From positions 1 through 34,513 of the IMG/VR virus record IMGVR_UViG_3300046170_000204: a DNA stretch of 34,513 bases; one strand, 5' to 3'. This stretch comes from a virus. Within the stretch, counting starts at the first letter, position 1; each line of letters opens with the position of its first letter. Shown here piece after piece: positions 8,006-19,355 of the stretch. The notes under the pieces are model-generated. The model worked only from the letters and a program-made list of their open reading frames with translations, was not told the origin of the DNA and searched no databases. The position numbers and the translations under genes were made by a program.

Positions 8006-8632
8006 ATGGCAGCAGGAGATAGCAAGTTAACAATATGCAACGATGCACTTTTGATGCTTGGTGCTTCTGAGATTTCTTCGTTTACCGAAGGCACAGACTC
8101 AGCAAAAATCTGTGATCGCTTATATGATGACTTAAAAAAGTATATTTTATCAATTTATCCTTGGTCATTTGCTAAGGTTAAAGTTCAATTAGCACGTACT
8201 ACAGATACTCCAGTTACAGAATGGAAGTATGTGTATGCGTTACCAGCAAACATTATTGGTACACCTAAAGCAGTGTTTATTGCATCTGATGCTGGAACAT
8301 CACCACAAACTGAGTTTGAATTGTATTATGTGGATCAACCAAGATTATTAACTGATTATGAAACAGTTTATATAGATTACATAGCAGACATAGATGAATC
8401 AAGATTTCCAGAATATTTTATTTATATGTTACGTCATGCGTTAGCAGCAGACATAGCAGAACCATTGACTGACCAAATAACCAAAGCAGATTTTTTTAGG
8501 TCGTTAGCATTTGGTACACCGTCTGAAAATGGTAGAGGTGGTTTGTTTAGGCAAGCATGTCAAGCAGACGCACAAGGACAAAGAGCGCAAACACTAGGCA
8601 ACAATAGCTTTGATTTAATTGAGGTAAGGTAA
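8006..8632 (+). CDS. Tail tubular protein A (gp11-like)
   Basis: A 208-residue adaptor between portal and nozzle. Recognised by the N-terminal ICNDALLMLGASEISSF, YDDLKKYILSIYPWSFA, a TEWKYVYALP motif, then YVDQPRLLTDY and a YIADIDESRFPEYF segment. This order is typical of T7-like and related tail tube A proteins. AAGGAG precedes the ATG at 8006. Its last base overlaps the ATG of tail tubular B, which points to coupled translation. Confidence 0.85.
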   Translation: MAAGDSKLTICNDALLMLGASEISSFTEGTDSAKICDRLYDDLKKYILSIYPWSFAKVKVQLARTTDTPVTEWKYVYALPANIIGTPKAVFIASDAGTSPQTEFELYYVDQPRLLTDYETVYIDYIADIDESRFPEYFIYMLRHALAADIAEPLTDQITKADFFRSLAFGTPSENGRGGLFRQACQADAQGQRAQTLGNNSFDLIEVR

Positions 8633-10595
8633 TGTCAAGAGTTATAGCTATACAAAATAGTTTTACTTCAGGTGAACTAGATCCTAAATTATTATCTCGT
8701 ACTGATTTAAAAGCGTATGAAACTGGTCTTACAACGGCACTAAACGTAGTGGTATTACCACAAGGTGGTGTTAAACGCAGACCTGGACTTAAATATATAA
8801 CAGAGTTAGGTGGTAGTCCTGAAGATGGCATACGCCTAGTACCGTTTGAGTTTAATACATCTGATGCTTATTTATTAGCATTTACTAATAATCGTATGTA
8901 TGTAATTAAAAATGGCGTGGTACAAACTAACATTGCAGGTAGCGGTAATGATTATTTAACCACAACCATTACGTCAGCTATGCTAACCAAAATGTGTTGG
9001 ACTCAAAGTGCAGACACAATAATTACGGTACAAGAAGATATGGTACCTAAAAAAATTACACGTACATCTGATACAGCATGGACTATAGCAGATGTTACGT
9101 TTGATTTTAATCCACAGTATGCACCTAGTTTTACGATTGTAGATACATCTAGCGCTGGTACATTAACACCAAGTGCAGTATCAGGTAACATTACCTTAAC
9201 ATCACAACACAGTATATTTAGTTCAGCTCATGTAGGACAATACGTTAATGTAATTGGAGGTAGTAGTTTTGGTCGAGCTAGAATTGTTGAATTTAATTCT
9301 GTAACTGTAGTCAAAGCACACGTTGAAATACCATTTTTTAATACGGATGCTATAGACAACGCAAACTGGGAACTAGAAACAGGATATATAGATACCTTTA
9401 GTGGCAGTAAAGGATATCCTAGAAGTGCATGTTTTCATCAAGGCAGATTATATTTTGGTGGTAGCAAGTCAAGACCATCAACTATTTTTGCATCTAGGGT
9501 AAACGAGTTTTTTAATTTTAATCCAGGTGAAGGCAATGCTGATGATGCTTTTGTAGCTACATTAGATACCAACCAATTAAATGCTATTGTTGATATTATA
9601 TCAGCTAACTACTTACAAATATTTACAACAGGTGGTGAATTTTATGCTCCACAAGAATTTAGTGATCCATTAACACCAACAAACTTTATTGCTAAATTAC
9701 AGTCTAGTCATGGCAGCAAAGAAAACGTACGAGTACAAAACGTTGCTGGTGGTACATTATACATTCAAAGACAAGGCAAAGCGTTAAATGAATTTTTATT
9801 TAGTTCAGGTGAAGATGCTTATACTTCAACACAAATTAGTTTGTTGTCTAGCCATTTATTAAACACACCAACCGACATGTCGATACGTAAAGCAACCTCA
9901 ACTGATGAAGGAGATAGACTGGCTTTAGTTAATTCTGGAGATGGTAGTATGGCAGTTTACACATTGTTAAGAGATCAGCAAATTGTAGCTGCTAGTAAAT
10001 TTACTACAGACGGTGATTTTTTAAATATAGCAACCGTAGTGTCCGATCAATACGTAGCGGTTAAAAGAAGTATTAATAGCGTTGATAAATATTACATAGA
10101 ACTTTTTAATGAAGATGTGACCTTGGATAGTTCTTTAACAGGTGGTGCAGCATCAAGCGTATCATCAGGACATTTAAACGCAAAAACCGTTAAAGTTATA
10201 GGTGATGGTGTTATGCAAGACGATGTAACAGCAGGAGCAAGCACCATAACATTTGCTACAGCCACAGCAAGCACATATGAAGTAGGCTTAGATTATACGG
10301 TAACGGTTAAAACATTACCGATTGAACCTAGTTTACAAGGTTATGCTAGTTTAAAAGGATTTAAAAAACGTGTGCTAGAAGTAAATGCGTTTTTAAATGA
10401 AACACAAAATTTAACCATTAACAGCTATACACTATCCCTATTCGTACTTTAGGTACTGATAACTTAGATGTAGGCATACCAAGTTTTACTGGAACTAAAA
10501 CATTGCATGGTATACTAGGATACAGTTTGACTGGACAAATAGAAATTGGACAATCCGCACCTTTGAAAATTACACTTACTAGGTATGGATTATAA
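8632..10595 (+). CDS. Tail tubular protein B / nozzle (frameshifted near C-terminus)
   Basis: A tail nozzle protein of about 654 residues. The start is characteristic: NSFTSGELDPKLLSRTD, VVVLPQGGVKRRPGLKYI, then later YPRSACFHQGRLYFGGS. The first frame stops at 10452, but the next frame continues without a stop to 10595 and encodes PIRTLGTDNLDVGIPSF and PLKITLTRYGL, the usual C-terminal ending of the family. Adding one C to CCC at 10436-10438 joins the frames as LSPIRTL. The gap to the next gene is then only 20 bases. This is most simply a homopolymer indel. Confidence 0.88.
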
Positions 10596-10615
10596 GGTAA
10601 GCACAGGAGCATAGT

Positions 10616-11120
10616 ATGGCAACGATTACAGCAGCACAAGCACTAGCAGGTTCATCAATTTTACAAGGGTTTACTGCTATGCGTTCTAGTCAAGCACAAG
10701 CGGAACAGTATCGTGTGCAAGCGCAAGCTGCTAAAATTAAAAGTGATTTTGAAGCCAGACAAAATGATATAGCTAAGAAAAAAGAAGCCTTAGACATAGA
10801 AAAAAATCAAGTACAAATTTTAAAAGACACCTAAACGTCAAATTGCTAATAATATAGCGTTGGGTGCAGCTAGTGGATTTTTAAGAGATAATGTGTTGAA
10901 CTCTCAAATATTAGAAGAAGGTATAGAAGAATATTTGACAGGGCAAGCCAATCTTAATTTATTAGAAAGTTCGTTTGGAATCATGGGTGAAATGATTGAA
11001 CGTCAAGGTATAGATGAAGCTGCACAAGCACAAGCCGCTGCTACTAATACAGAAAATTTAGGCTTAGTACAAGCAGGTGGATATTTGGCACAAGGTTATT
11101 TAAACTTTAGAAAAATATAA
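10616..11120 (+). CDS. Ejection (internal virion) protein, gp14-like, frameshifted
   Basis: Two frames, 10616-10834 and the run ending at 11120, form one protein of about 167 residues if one A is removed from AAAA at 10822-10825, giving ILKTPKRQIANNIALG. The N-terminus has AAQALAGSSILQGFTAM followed by a Gln/Ala-rich helix. The C-terminal half is helical, with NLGLVQAGGYLAQGYLNF. Size, Ala/Gln richness and position directly before two large internal virion genes match the small ejection protein of T7-like phages, which forms a pore in the outer membrane. A Shine-Dalgarno AGGAG precedes the ATG. Confidence 0.7.
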
Positions 11121-11141
11121 CGTAGACACTACAGAAACATA

Positions 11142-13200
11142 ATGGCGAAACTAGAGAAACAATATAAAGGCGCAAGAGGTAGTTCGGTAAATCTACCAAA
11201 CCTATCTGTGTCTACAGCCAAACCATTAGGTGCAGGCAACTGGCGCTCAAGTATACGATGCCATGACTCAGAACATAGGTAAGATGCAAGTATTTTTAGA
11301 AGATCGAGCTAAGTCAACAGCAGTTGAAGCTGGTTTTCAATATTCTTTATTAAACACGCCTACTGACGAAGAAATTAACAATATGATTCCGACAGCAGAA
11401 GATCCTGATAAAAAAGCAGTTTTACCTTTTAAATCAAATTCGATGAATGTTGCAGAACAAACAGCAAGAGCATATATTGGCGAAGAAATACGTTTTAAAG
11501 CAGAACAAATAACCACAGAGAGGTTACATAAATATTTTACGCAAGACGTGTTTAATAAAGGCGGTAGCGAAAGCGAAATGTCTTTAGATGAAATGCACAC
11601 AGGCGCAAAAGAAATTATAGACAATAGTGCAAAAATGTTTGCAGGAAACAGAAATACTTACAATTCATTTGTTGATTCTATGAAAGTATATGCAACAGGA
11701 AAAATGAAAGAAAATCTTTCTACAAGAAATGCTTTGTATAATGCAAGAAAAGAATCTGATTTAAATACATCACTAACAACAATCAAAGAAGATCTTGATA
11801 TTATATATAGTGTTGGTGGTTTTAAAGCTGTAAATCAAAAATATAAAAGTTTAGAAAAATGGTCTGAAAGTACAGCAGGTTCAAAAAGTGAAGCATTTTT
11901 GCAAAAAATAAAAAAAGAAAAAGATGTGGCTGTACAAAAATTAACATCAGATCAAATGAAAAAATATTTTGATGATGTTCCTGATTTAAATAATCCGAAC
12001 TTACCTCTTATACAAAAATTAGTAAGTGATATTGGTGAATTTTATGAAGATGAACCAGAAAAAGGTTTAGCAGTTTTAACTAATAGTATAATTTCAGCAA
12101 GTGATGATGAAGCTGGAATGTTAAAATTAGATGTGTTGGAAAATACAATTTACAAAGGAAAAAAAGTTAGCGAGTATGAATACTGGGATGATTTTGAAAG
12201 AGAAGCAATTATCAGTATAAATAAAAATCAAGAAGAATTTTTAACAAATCGTGCAAAAAAAAATACAACTACTATATCTTTTATTGAGCAAGACGTTTTA
12301 AAAAATTTAAAAAACAATCCAGAATTACGAACTAGGTCTGGATTAAATACATATTTTTTAAAATTTTTAAACGATAAAAATTTAACAATGGAGCCAAACG
12401 AAATTGAAGTAGGTGTTGATTTAATTGAGAATAGCATTATTAATAGAACGCCTGATTTATCAATAGAATCTTTAAGTGACATAAAAAGAGGTTTAAGAAA
12501 ACAAAGCACACAAAATAAAAAAAATATAGCGCAAGTTGGCGAAAATTTTTTAAATGAAAATTATTTAAGCACAAAAGACAGACAACAATTAACTAATTTT
12601 ATAAATAACTACCAAAATGTAGACAACGATGAAGATTATAAAATATTTGGTAACATTACAAAATCAAGAATATCGTTAAATCCATTAGAAATTGGTAACG
12701 AAGCACAACTTGCAAGAATAGATGAAACTAAAGACTTTTATATTACGCATGTATTAACAAAAAATTTAAATGAAATTAAAAGTACAATGTCAAGAAACAA
12801 TATAGATATTAAAGAAGATGAATTTGCAAATCTTATTTCAACTAATGTAAATATTTTACTAAATGAAATTTTAGAAAACAGAAAAGAAACATTAGGTAAT
12901 GATAATCTTATTTTAGAAGATATTACATATGAATCTTTGGATAACGACAGCAAAAGAAAAATAGCTGCTGCTATGACTTTTCATGGACAATTTTTATTTA
13001 TCACAGGATTTAAAAATGATGATTTTTACAAAATGTTTATGCAAGACGAAACTGTTGAAAAGAGAAATGATAGAATAAATAAAGGGCAATCTTTTTTTGA
13101 TATACTAAGTACACAACATAATGAAATTTTTACAACAAGACAAATATTAAAAAAAGGTGAAACTATAACAATTAATACAGGTACAGGTACAGGCAAATGA
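11142..13200 (+). CDS. Internal virion protein, gp15-like, frameshifted near N-terminus
   Basis: A long frame encodes 656 residues from an alternative GTG at 11230. A better N-terminus lies upstream in another frame: ATG 11142 encodes MAKLEKQYKGARGSSV and LPNLSVSTAKPLGA and would join at about 11230-11236 if one base were removed (G near 11236), giving PLGAATGAQVYDAM. The product is then about 685 residues, mostly helical, Lys/Asn/Glu-rich, with LEDRAKSTAVEAGFQYS near the N-terminus. It lies between the small and the giant ejection proteins, the place of the T7 gp15 periplasmic tunnel component. The exact start is inferred. Confidence 0.65.
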
Positions 13201-16200
13201 CAGATGTAACTAACAAAGGAAATAATAAATATTATATTGAAGGCTTTGGAGATTATCAAGCTAACAAAGAATTGACTGTGCCTGAAATACAATCTTTAGT
13301 TCAAAAATTCCAAAATTCAAATTTAATTAATGAGCAATATGATAATGAGTTGACTACGCAAGATTTTTTACAAGATACAGGCTTACATGAATCTTTTAAA
13401 AGGCATTACAAGTTAACTAAATCAAAAGATTTTAAAGGTAGCAACGAAGAATTAGTTGATGAATACAAACAATACATGCGTGATTATAATTACAATTTAA
13501 CGCAGCTTAGTTACTTAGCTGTAGCTACACAATATTATAATGAAAATGATAAACAAGCGTTAGCCCACATGTGGAACGCATGGGAAAAATATGAAAAAGA
13601 TGATGGCATGGGCGGTTATGTTGACATTGGGCAAGCATTATTAAAAGATCCAGCAAGTTATCTAAACGTATTTAGTTTTGGTACAGGTGTAGCGGCTAGT
13701 GTTGCTGCTCGTGTTACTGCAAAAACAGCAGTTAAAGAAAAAATTAAAGCTTATACTACATCAGGCTTAATTCAAGGAGCTGTTAATGGTGCTGCTTATG
13801 CAGGCATTGATGACGTGGCTAGACAAAATGTTGAGATGCAATTAGGAAATTTAAGCGAATTTGATTATAAAAGGTTTGGTATTACGCTAGGTGTCGGAGC
13901 TGGGTTAGGTACTGCTATTGGTGGATTGACTGGCGGTGCTGTTGGGATTCGCAATTCTTTAAATAAAAAAATTGTAAAAAAAGATGGCTCACAAAAAAAA
14001 TTATCTCAACAAGAAATAGAAAAAACTGAAAAAGCATTGTCTGCTGGTTCTACTAAAAGGATGCAGCAATTAGTAGAGGATCAATTACAAATTACTTTAC
14101 GAAGAAAATCAGAAGGTTTGTCTGGCTCAGATTTAAAAAAAGCAAGACAAGATGCTCTTAATTCATTTAAAAATGATTTTAGTGAAGAATCAAAAAATAT
14201 GCTTGGGGAAGATGGTATTATAGCTTTAGGTCTAAAACCAAAAGATTTATCAAAACATTTAGATGATGTTGATAATTATTTTAAATTATTAGATGTCGAA
14301 GATATTACTGATGTAGATAGCATTTTAAAATCTTTTACAAAACAAAAAGGTTTAGCAGCAAAAGGAAAATACAGTAATGCTCACGATATATTTGTAAATA
14401 CTTTATCAAAAAAAGCAGTTCGAGATGTTTACGAAGCTAAACTACGACCAAACAATAACACACCATTAAGAATATTAGAAGAAAGAGAAACTAAATTATT
14501 AATGTTAGACAAAGAATTAGCTACTTCTTCAGGTAGAGCATTAAATTTAAGAAAACAAATGTATCAAGGTACATATGATGATGCGTTTGAAGATTTAAAT
14601 GCTCAAGCTGCTGTATTAGACGTTTTAAATGATATTGATAATTTAGCACAAAAAAAACAATTTATTAAATCTACTGACACGTTAATGAAAAAAGTTGGTA
14701 ACACTGCTAAAATTACTGTAGACGGAGCTAAAGAATTATTTATACATAATATTTTAGGTGGAACATTAACTATATCAGCTAACGTCTTTGGATCATTAGC
14801 CCATGTTATTGATCGTACAGCAATGCGCTATCTTGGTGGCGTTTTAGGTGGTAGTAAAATAGACCGTATGAAAGCAACTAATGAATTTACTGATCTGTTT
14901 CATAATTTAAAAGTGGCAACACAAGAATCAATTCGTGCTATAAATGATTCAAAAAATAGAATTGATAATCGTTGGATTAGAGATGATTACGCAGCAGATG
15001 AAGTAATTATTGGATCTAAAGAATCACCAATTTATCAAAAAGGCAAAACTCCATTTGCAAATTGGTATTTAGATGGCACTGAAAAATATGGTCCAACAGG
15101 TGGTTTAATGAATGTTATAGGAAATGGCATAAGATTTATTGGGCGTAGAGGAATCATTGGTACTGATGAATTTGTTAAACAATTATCGTTTCGTAGCTAT
15201 GCTCGTTCATTAGCAACTGACAAAGTTATCAAAGATAAAAAAATTGATGTTAGTAAATTAAATGGTAAAAAATTAAAAGAACTTAATATTGAAATAGAAA
15301 AAGAATTGCAAGATGCTATTGATGCTCAATTATTTCAAGCATCAACTGGCATAGATAGTGGTAACAATATATCAAGAAAAGCTATTGAAGAAGCACGCAG
15401 AGGTGTTTTTCAAGATGATCCATACCAATATCAAGGTAAAGCTGTCGTTGGATTAGATGCTGCTATGTGGAGTAGTCGTGGCTTGCAAGACTTAAAACGT
15501 ACTAAATATGAAAACAAAGCTGGAAAAATTATACAAGGTTCTAACTTGCTTGATTTTATTGTTCCCTTTGTAAGAACTCCTGCAAATCTAATTTCTTACG
15601 TTGTAGAAAGAACCCCAGGATTACAACTAGCTAGTGAAAAATTTGGAGCTAAGTTAGCTGCTGGTGGTGCAGATGCAAGACAAGCACATGCTGCTTTGAA
15701 CACAGGTATTTTTATGTGGTCTACAGCAATGATGTGGGGTTTATCAAATTTAGTTGAAGGCAAAGGATCTAAAGATAGAGGTCTAGCTCAAGTAAGAGAA
15801 GAAACTTTAGGTATACCAAGACACAGTATTTTAGTAGGTGATAAAAGAATTAATATAAGAAGGCTTGATCCTTATGCAAGATACGTTGGTGTTGTAGGTA
15901 ATATGATGGATGTCTATAAATATGGTAGCAAACAATCTACTACAGAAATGTTTGCAGCAATTGCTTTAGCAACAGCAGAATCTTTTTTAGATATGCCCAC
16001 ACTTACAGGTTTAAAAAATCTTGGAGATTCTTTAGAAAGTGAAAATAAAATTGCTACTTATGCTGGAAGGCAACTTTCATCTCTTATTCCTTATTATCGT
16101 TTATATAACGAAATTTTAGGAGATGATAGAAAATATCAACAGATGAATGGATTTATGGATCACATAAAAAGAAATGCTTATGGTTTTTTTGAAGATAGCA

Positions 16201-16742
16201 TTGACTTAAACAGAGATCCTATATTTGGTAAAGATAGAAATTATGCGGCTGATTTTCCATTACCAGCTTTTAATTATGTGGATGCAGAAGATCTTGATGA
16301 TCCGTTGTTAGCAGAATTAAAAAGACTACAGTTTGGGATTGAATCACCAGGATTTAAGGAAGGCTCTGTAAATTTAAAAGAATTTCGTGGTTCTGACTAT
16401 GGCGGTACTAATAAAAGAAGTATGTATGATGAGTATCAAGAATTGGTTGGAAAAATTAAAATTAACGGTAATACCTTGGAACAACAACTTAGAAAAGATA
16501 TTAATTCAAGATATTACAAAAATATAGTAGATCCTAGACCTGGTGTTGATATGCGTGATAAAAACTATTTTATTAGTGGTCGCATCAACAAATATCGTCA
16601 AGCAGCTAAATTGGCTATATATAGAAAATATGAAGATTTTTATAAAACCGAAATATTGCCTAATAAAATTAAAAGTAAAATTTTATTTAGCGAGGATGAA
16701 AATATAAATACTAAAGATTATATTCAAAAAATTACAAATTAA
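13197..16742 (+). CDS. Giant internal virion protein, gp16-like
   Basis: At 1181 residues this is the largest product. It overlaps the preceding stop (ATGA). Two Gly/Ala-rich hydrophobic stretches, SFGTGVAASVAARVTAK (about 161-177) and a longer one near 228-252 with GVGAGLGTAIGGLTGG, look able to enter membranes, as expected of a protein ejected to cross the inner membrane. Further on there is FIVPFVRTPANLISYVVE, a segment typical of podovirus ejection proteins of this size, and LDPYARYVGVVGNMMD. I do not see a convincing lytic transglycosylase motif at the N-terminus, which T7 gp16 has. Confidence 0.75.
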   Translation: MTDVTNKGNNKYYIEGFGDYQANKELTVPEIQSLVQKFQNSNLINEQYDNELTTQDFLQDTGLHESFKRHYKLTKSKDFKGSNEELVDEYKQYMRDYNYNLTQLSYLAVATQYYNENDKQALAHMWNAWEKYEKDDGMGGYVDIGQALLKDPASYLNVFSFGTGVAASVAARVTAKTAVKEKIKAYTTSGLIQGAVNGAAYAGIDDVARQNVEMQLGNLSEFDYKRFGITLGVGAGLGTAIGGLTGGAVGIRNSLNKKIVKKDGSQKKLSQQEIEKTEKALSAGSTKRMQQLVEDQLQITLRRKSEGLSGSDLKKARQDALNSFKNDFSEESKNMLGEDGIIALGLKPKDLSKHLDDVDNYFKLLDVEDITDVDSILKSFTKQKGLAAKGKYSNAHDIFVNTLSKKAVRDVYEAKLRPNNNTPLRILEERETKLLMLDKELATSSGRALNLRKQMYQGTYDDAFEDLNAQAAVLDVLNDIDNLAQKKQFIKSTDTLMKKVGNTAKITVDGAKELFIHNILGGTLTISANVFGSLAHVIDRTAMRYLGGVLGGSKIDRMKATNEFTDLFHNLKVATQESIRAINDSKNRIDNRWIRDDYAADEVIIGSKESPIYQKGKTPFANWYLDGTEKYGPTGGLMNVIGNGIRFIGRRGIIGTDEFVKQLSFRSYARSLATDKVIKDKKIDVSKLNGKKLKELNIEIEKELQDAIDAQLFQASTGIDSGNNISRKAIEEARRGVFQDDPYQYQGKAVVGLDAAMWSSRGLQDLKRTKYENKAGKIIQGSNLLDFIVPFVRTPANLISYVVERTPGLQLASEKFGAKLAAGGADARQAHAALNTGIFMWSTAMMWGLSNLVEGKGSKDRGLAQVREETLGIPRHSILVGDKRINIRRLDPYARYVGVVGNMMDVYKYGSKQSTTEMFAAIALATAESFLDMPTLTGLKNLGDSLESENKIATYAGRQLSSLIPYYRLYNEILGDDRKYQQMNGFMDHIKRNAYGFFEDSIDLNRDPIFGKDRNYAADFPLPAFNYVDAEDLDDPLLAELKRLQFGIESPGFKEGSVNLKEFRGSDYGGTNKRSMYDEYQELVGKIKINGNTLEQQLRKDINSRYYKNIVDPRPGVDMRDKNYFISGRINKYRQAAKLAIYRKYEDFYKTEILPNKIKSKILFSEDENINTKDYIQKITN

Positions 16743-16770
16743 GATATAATACGACAAACGAGGACAGATT

Positions 16771-18540
16771 ATGGCAGATTATGATATAGCAGCAGTAACC
16801 AGGAGAGCAGTCTACACAGGTAGCGCTGGTACTGGACCATACGCATTTAGTTTTGCATGTCTGGAAACCTCAGATATTGCGGTATATAAGGATACTACGT
16901 TACTAACAGAAACATCTGACTATACAGTAACCTTAAGTCCAACTACTGGCACAGGTAGTATTACTTTAGCTGTTGCTGCTAACTCAGGTAACACCATTAC
17001 CTTAGTAGGTGCTAGAGATTTAGCTAGAACCACAGACTTTGTGACTGCTGGATCATTAACCGCATCAGCGTTAAATACAGACTTTGATTCTCTTGTGATA
17101 TTTGCACAACAGTTATCAGAAGAAAATAGTAGAAACTTAAAAGCACCCGTAACAGAAGGTATTAGTGGTTCAACAGATATGACCTTGCCAGCCAAAGCTG
17201 ATCGTTTAGGTAAATATTTAGCGTTTAATGCAACCACAGGAAACCCCGAAGCAGGACCAGATCAAACTGATGTTGTTACTTTAGCAGCGATTACATCAGA
17301 TATTGCTACATTAGCAGACATAGAGGATGGTACCGATGCAACCGATGCGATACAAACAGTAGCAGGTATATCGGCTAATGTAACCACAGTGGCTGGAGTA
17401 TCTAGTAATGTAACAACTGTCGCAGGTATTAGTGCTGACGTTACAACCGTTGCTGGAGATGCTACTGATATTGGAACAGTAGCCACTAACATAGCTTCCG
17501 TTAATACGGTTGCAACAAACATTGCAGATGTCGTTACAGTTGCTAATGATTTAAATGAAGCAATCTCAGAGATTGAAACAGCAGCAAATGACTTAAACGA
17601 AGCAACATCAGAAATAGATACCGTTGCTACAAGTATATCTAATGTTGATACTGTAGGTACTAACATTGCCAATGTAAATACAGTAGCTGGCATTTCTGCA
17701 AACGTTACAACTGTAGCTGGAATATCAGCTGATACTACAACAGTAGCTGGTATTGCATCAGACGTAACTACCGTAGCTGGCATCTCAGCCGACACAACTA
17801 CCGTTGCAGGGATTGATTCTAATGTAACCACAGTTGCAGGTATATCAGGAAACGTTACAACCGTTGCTGGGATATCTGCTAATGTTACAACCGTTGCTGG
17901 AGTATCAGCTAATGTAACTACGGTTGCTACTGATATAGCTAACGTTAATACAACGGCTACAAACATAGCAGGTGTTAATAGCTTTGCTGAAAGATATCGT
18001 GTTGGTTCTAGTGATCCTGTAGCATCGTTAGATGAAGGTGATTTATTCTATAACAGCACAGACAATGCAGTTAAATATTATAACGGTAGTGCATGGGTAA
18101 CTATAGATAATAGTACAGCTTTAGATAGTGAAGTTACTGGCACGTTACCTGTAGCTAATGGTGGTACAGGTGCTACTTCACTAACAGCAAATGGAGTATT
18201 AATAGGTAATGGTACATCAGCAGTAACGGCTGTTGATCTATCAACCAAAGGGCATTTACTAGCAGGAGATGGCTCAGGCAATCCATCTGCACTTGCTTTA
18301 GGTACAAATGACTACGTACTGACAGCAGACAGTAGTGAAGCTACAGGATTAAAATGGGCATTGGCTGCGGCTGGTGCAACAGGTGGTGGTACAGACCAGG
18401 TGTTTTATGAAAACGCTAGAGTGATGACTACCAACTATACTATTACATCTAGCAAATCAGCTAGTACAGTAGGACCATTAACTATTAATAGTGGTGTAAC
18501 ATTAACCATACCGAGTGGAGAGAGGTTAGTAATCTTATGA
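16771..18540 (+). CDS. Tail fibre with T7-fibre base and TVAG repeats
   Basis: A 589-residue fibre. Residues 1-130 match the T7 tail-fibre attachment domain (RRAVYTGSAGTGPYAFSFAC, then SGNTITLVGARDLARTTDF and LNTDFDSLVIFAQQLSEE). About residues 190-405 are many short repeats of the form NVTTVAGIS, likely a beta-rich or coiled trimeric shaft. The C-terminal part has EGDLFYNSTDNAVKYYNGS, LPVANGGTGATS and a terminal INSGVTLTIPSGERLVIL. GAGGA precedes ATG 16771. Its stop overlaps the ATG of the S74 protein (ATGA). The repeats also keep long antisense frames open, which are not genes. Confidence 0.88.
   Translation: MADYDIAAVTRRAVYTGSAGTGPYAFSFACLETSDIAVYKDTTLLTETSDYTVTLSPTTGTGSITLAVAANSGNTITLVGARDLARTTDFVTAGSLTASALNTDFDSLVIFAQQLSEENSRNLKAPVTEGISGSTDMTLPAKADRLGKYLAFNATTGNPEAGPDQTDVVTLAAITSDIATLADIEDGTDATDAIQTVAGISANVTTVAGVSSNVTTVAGISADVTTVAGDATDIGTVATNIASVNTVATNIADVVTVANDLNEAISEIETAANDLNEATSEIDTVATSISNVDTVGTNIANVNTVAGISANVTTVAGISADTTTVAGIASDVTTVAGISADTTTVAGIDSNVTTVAGISGNVTTVAGISANVTTVAGVSANVTTVATDIANVNTTATNIAGVNSFAERYRVGSSDPVASLDEGDLFYNSTDNAVKYYNGSAWVTIDNSTALDSEVTGTLPVANGGTGATSLTANGVLIGNGTSAVTAVDLSTKGHLLAGDGSGNPSALALGTNDYVLTADSSEATGLKWALAAAGATGGGTDQVFYENARVMTTNYTITSSKSASTVGPLTINSGVTLTIPSGERLVIL
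17347..17968 (+). repeat. Degenerate short repeats inside tail-fibre gene
   Basis: About twenty imperfect units encoding variants of VTTVAGIS-A/N follow one another. At DNA level codons are varied so that exact repetition is avoided. This is the shaft region of the fibre. It is a common way to build elongated trimeric fibres and a likely site of recombination between phages. Confidence 0.75.
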
Positions 18541-19355
18541 CATGTAAAATTAATGCAGATACAACTGATGGTTTAAAGATAGTATCGGATACTAGTGGAA
18601 CTGTTGATATACAAAACAATGGCACAACAATAGCAGAAGTATCAAGTAGTAGTTTAGCAGTTACTGTTGCTGGAAGTGGTGTTACAGATGCTTTAAAATT
18701 AAAAACAACTGCTACGAATTCTGTACCAGGTATATTATTTAGTGGTGATATAGCTGATGCTCAAGTTGATTTGTCAAGAATTAGATGTCAACAAGATAGC
18801 TCAACAGTAAGTGGACTGGTTTTTGAAACTAAAACTGGTGGCACAATAGCAGAAAGTTTGCGTGTTAGTGGTGATGGTAAAGTATTTTTTAATGGCACAA
18901 CAGATTTATCAACAAGTCAAACATCTTGGCGATGGGATATTGCTGGTGTTAATTATGGAAATCGAGCAAGTGCTGGTACAATGCAATCATATAGAGTAGG
19001 TGGAACTGCTGTAGGAAGTATTTATACAGGAGCAAGTTCAACTACTTATAATACATCTTCTGACTATAGACTAAAAGAAAATGTAGATTACACATGGGAT
19101 GCAACCACAAGATTAAAACAACTCAAACCAGCTAGATTTAATTTTATAAATGATGATACTAATACATTAGTTGATGGATTTATAGCACACGAAGTATCAA
19201 GTATAGTGCCAGAAGCAATTACAGGAGCTAAAGATGCAGTCGATGAAGATGGCAATCCTGATTATCAAGGCATAGACCAAAGCAAACTTGTACCATTATT
19301 GGTTAAAACTATACAAGAACTTGAAGCAAGAATAACAGCATTGGAGAGTGAATAA
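18537..19355 (+). CDS. Tail fibre/spike protein with S74 self-cleaving chaperone
   Basis: A 272-residue protein. The C-terminal ~100 residues are a peptidase S74 intramolecular chaperone: SSDYRLKENV (174-183), containing the catalytic Ser175-Asp176 pair, LKQLKPARFNFIN, a VDGFIAHEVSSIVPEAI segment and the end coiled coil LVPLLVKTIQELEARITALE. In the family this domain trimerises the fibre, then cuts itself off before the serine. The N-terminal 170 residues are beta-rich fibre sequence. ATG 18537 overlaps the stop of the preceding fibre gene, so the two are likely subunits of one adhesin. Confidence 0.88.
   Translation: MTCKINADTTDGLKIVSDTSGTVDIQNNGTTIAEVSSSSLAVTVAGSGVTDALKLKTTATNSVPGILFSGDIADAQVDLSRIRCQQDSSTVSGLVFETKTGGTIAESLRVSGDGKVFFNGTTDLSTSQTSWRWDIAGVNYGNRASAGTMQSYRVGGTAVGSIYTGASSTTYNTSSDYRLKENVDYTWDATTRLKQLKPARFNFINDDTNTLVDGFIAHEVSSIVPEAITGAKDAVDEDGNPDYQGIDQSKLVPLLVKTIQELEARITALESE

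Noticed and set aside
16743-16765. TAATACGAC before the tail-fibre gene, like the start of a T7 promoter
   Set aside because: Only the first nine bases match, the rest of the T7 consensus is absent and no phage RNA polymerase is encoded. An overlapping TATAAT (16745-16750) has no good -35.
17262-17966. 234-codon open frame on the minus strand
   Set aside because: It is an antisense shadow of the TVAG repeats in the tail fibre; its protein is a repeat of PATVVT without its own ribosome site.
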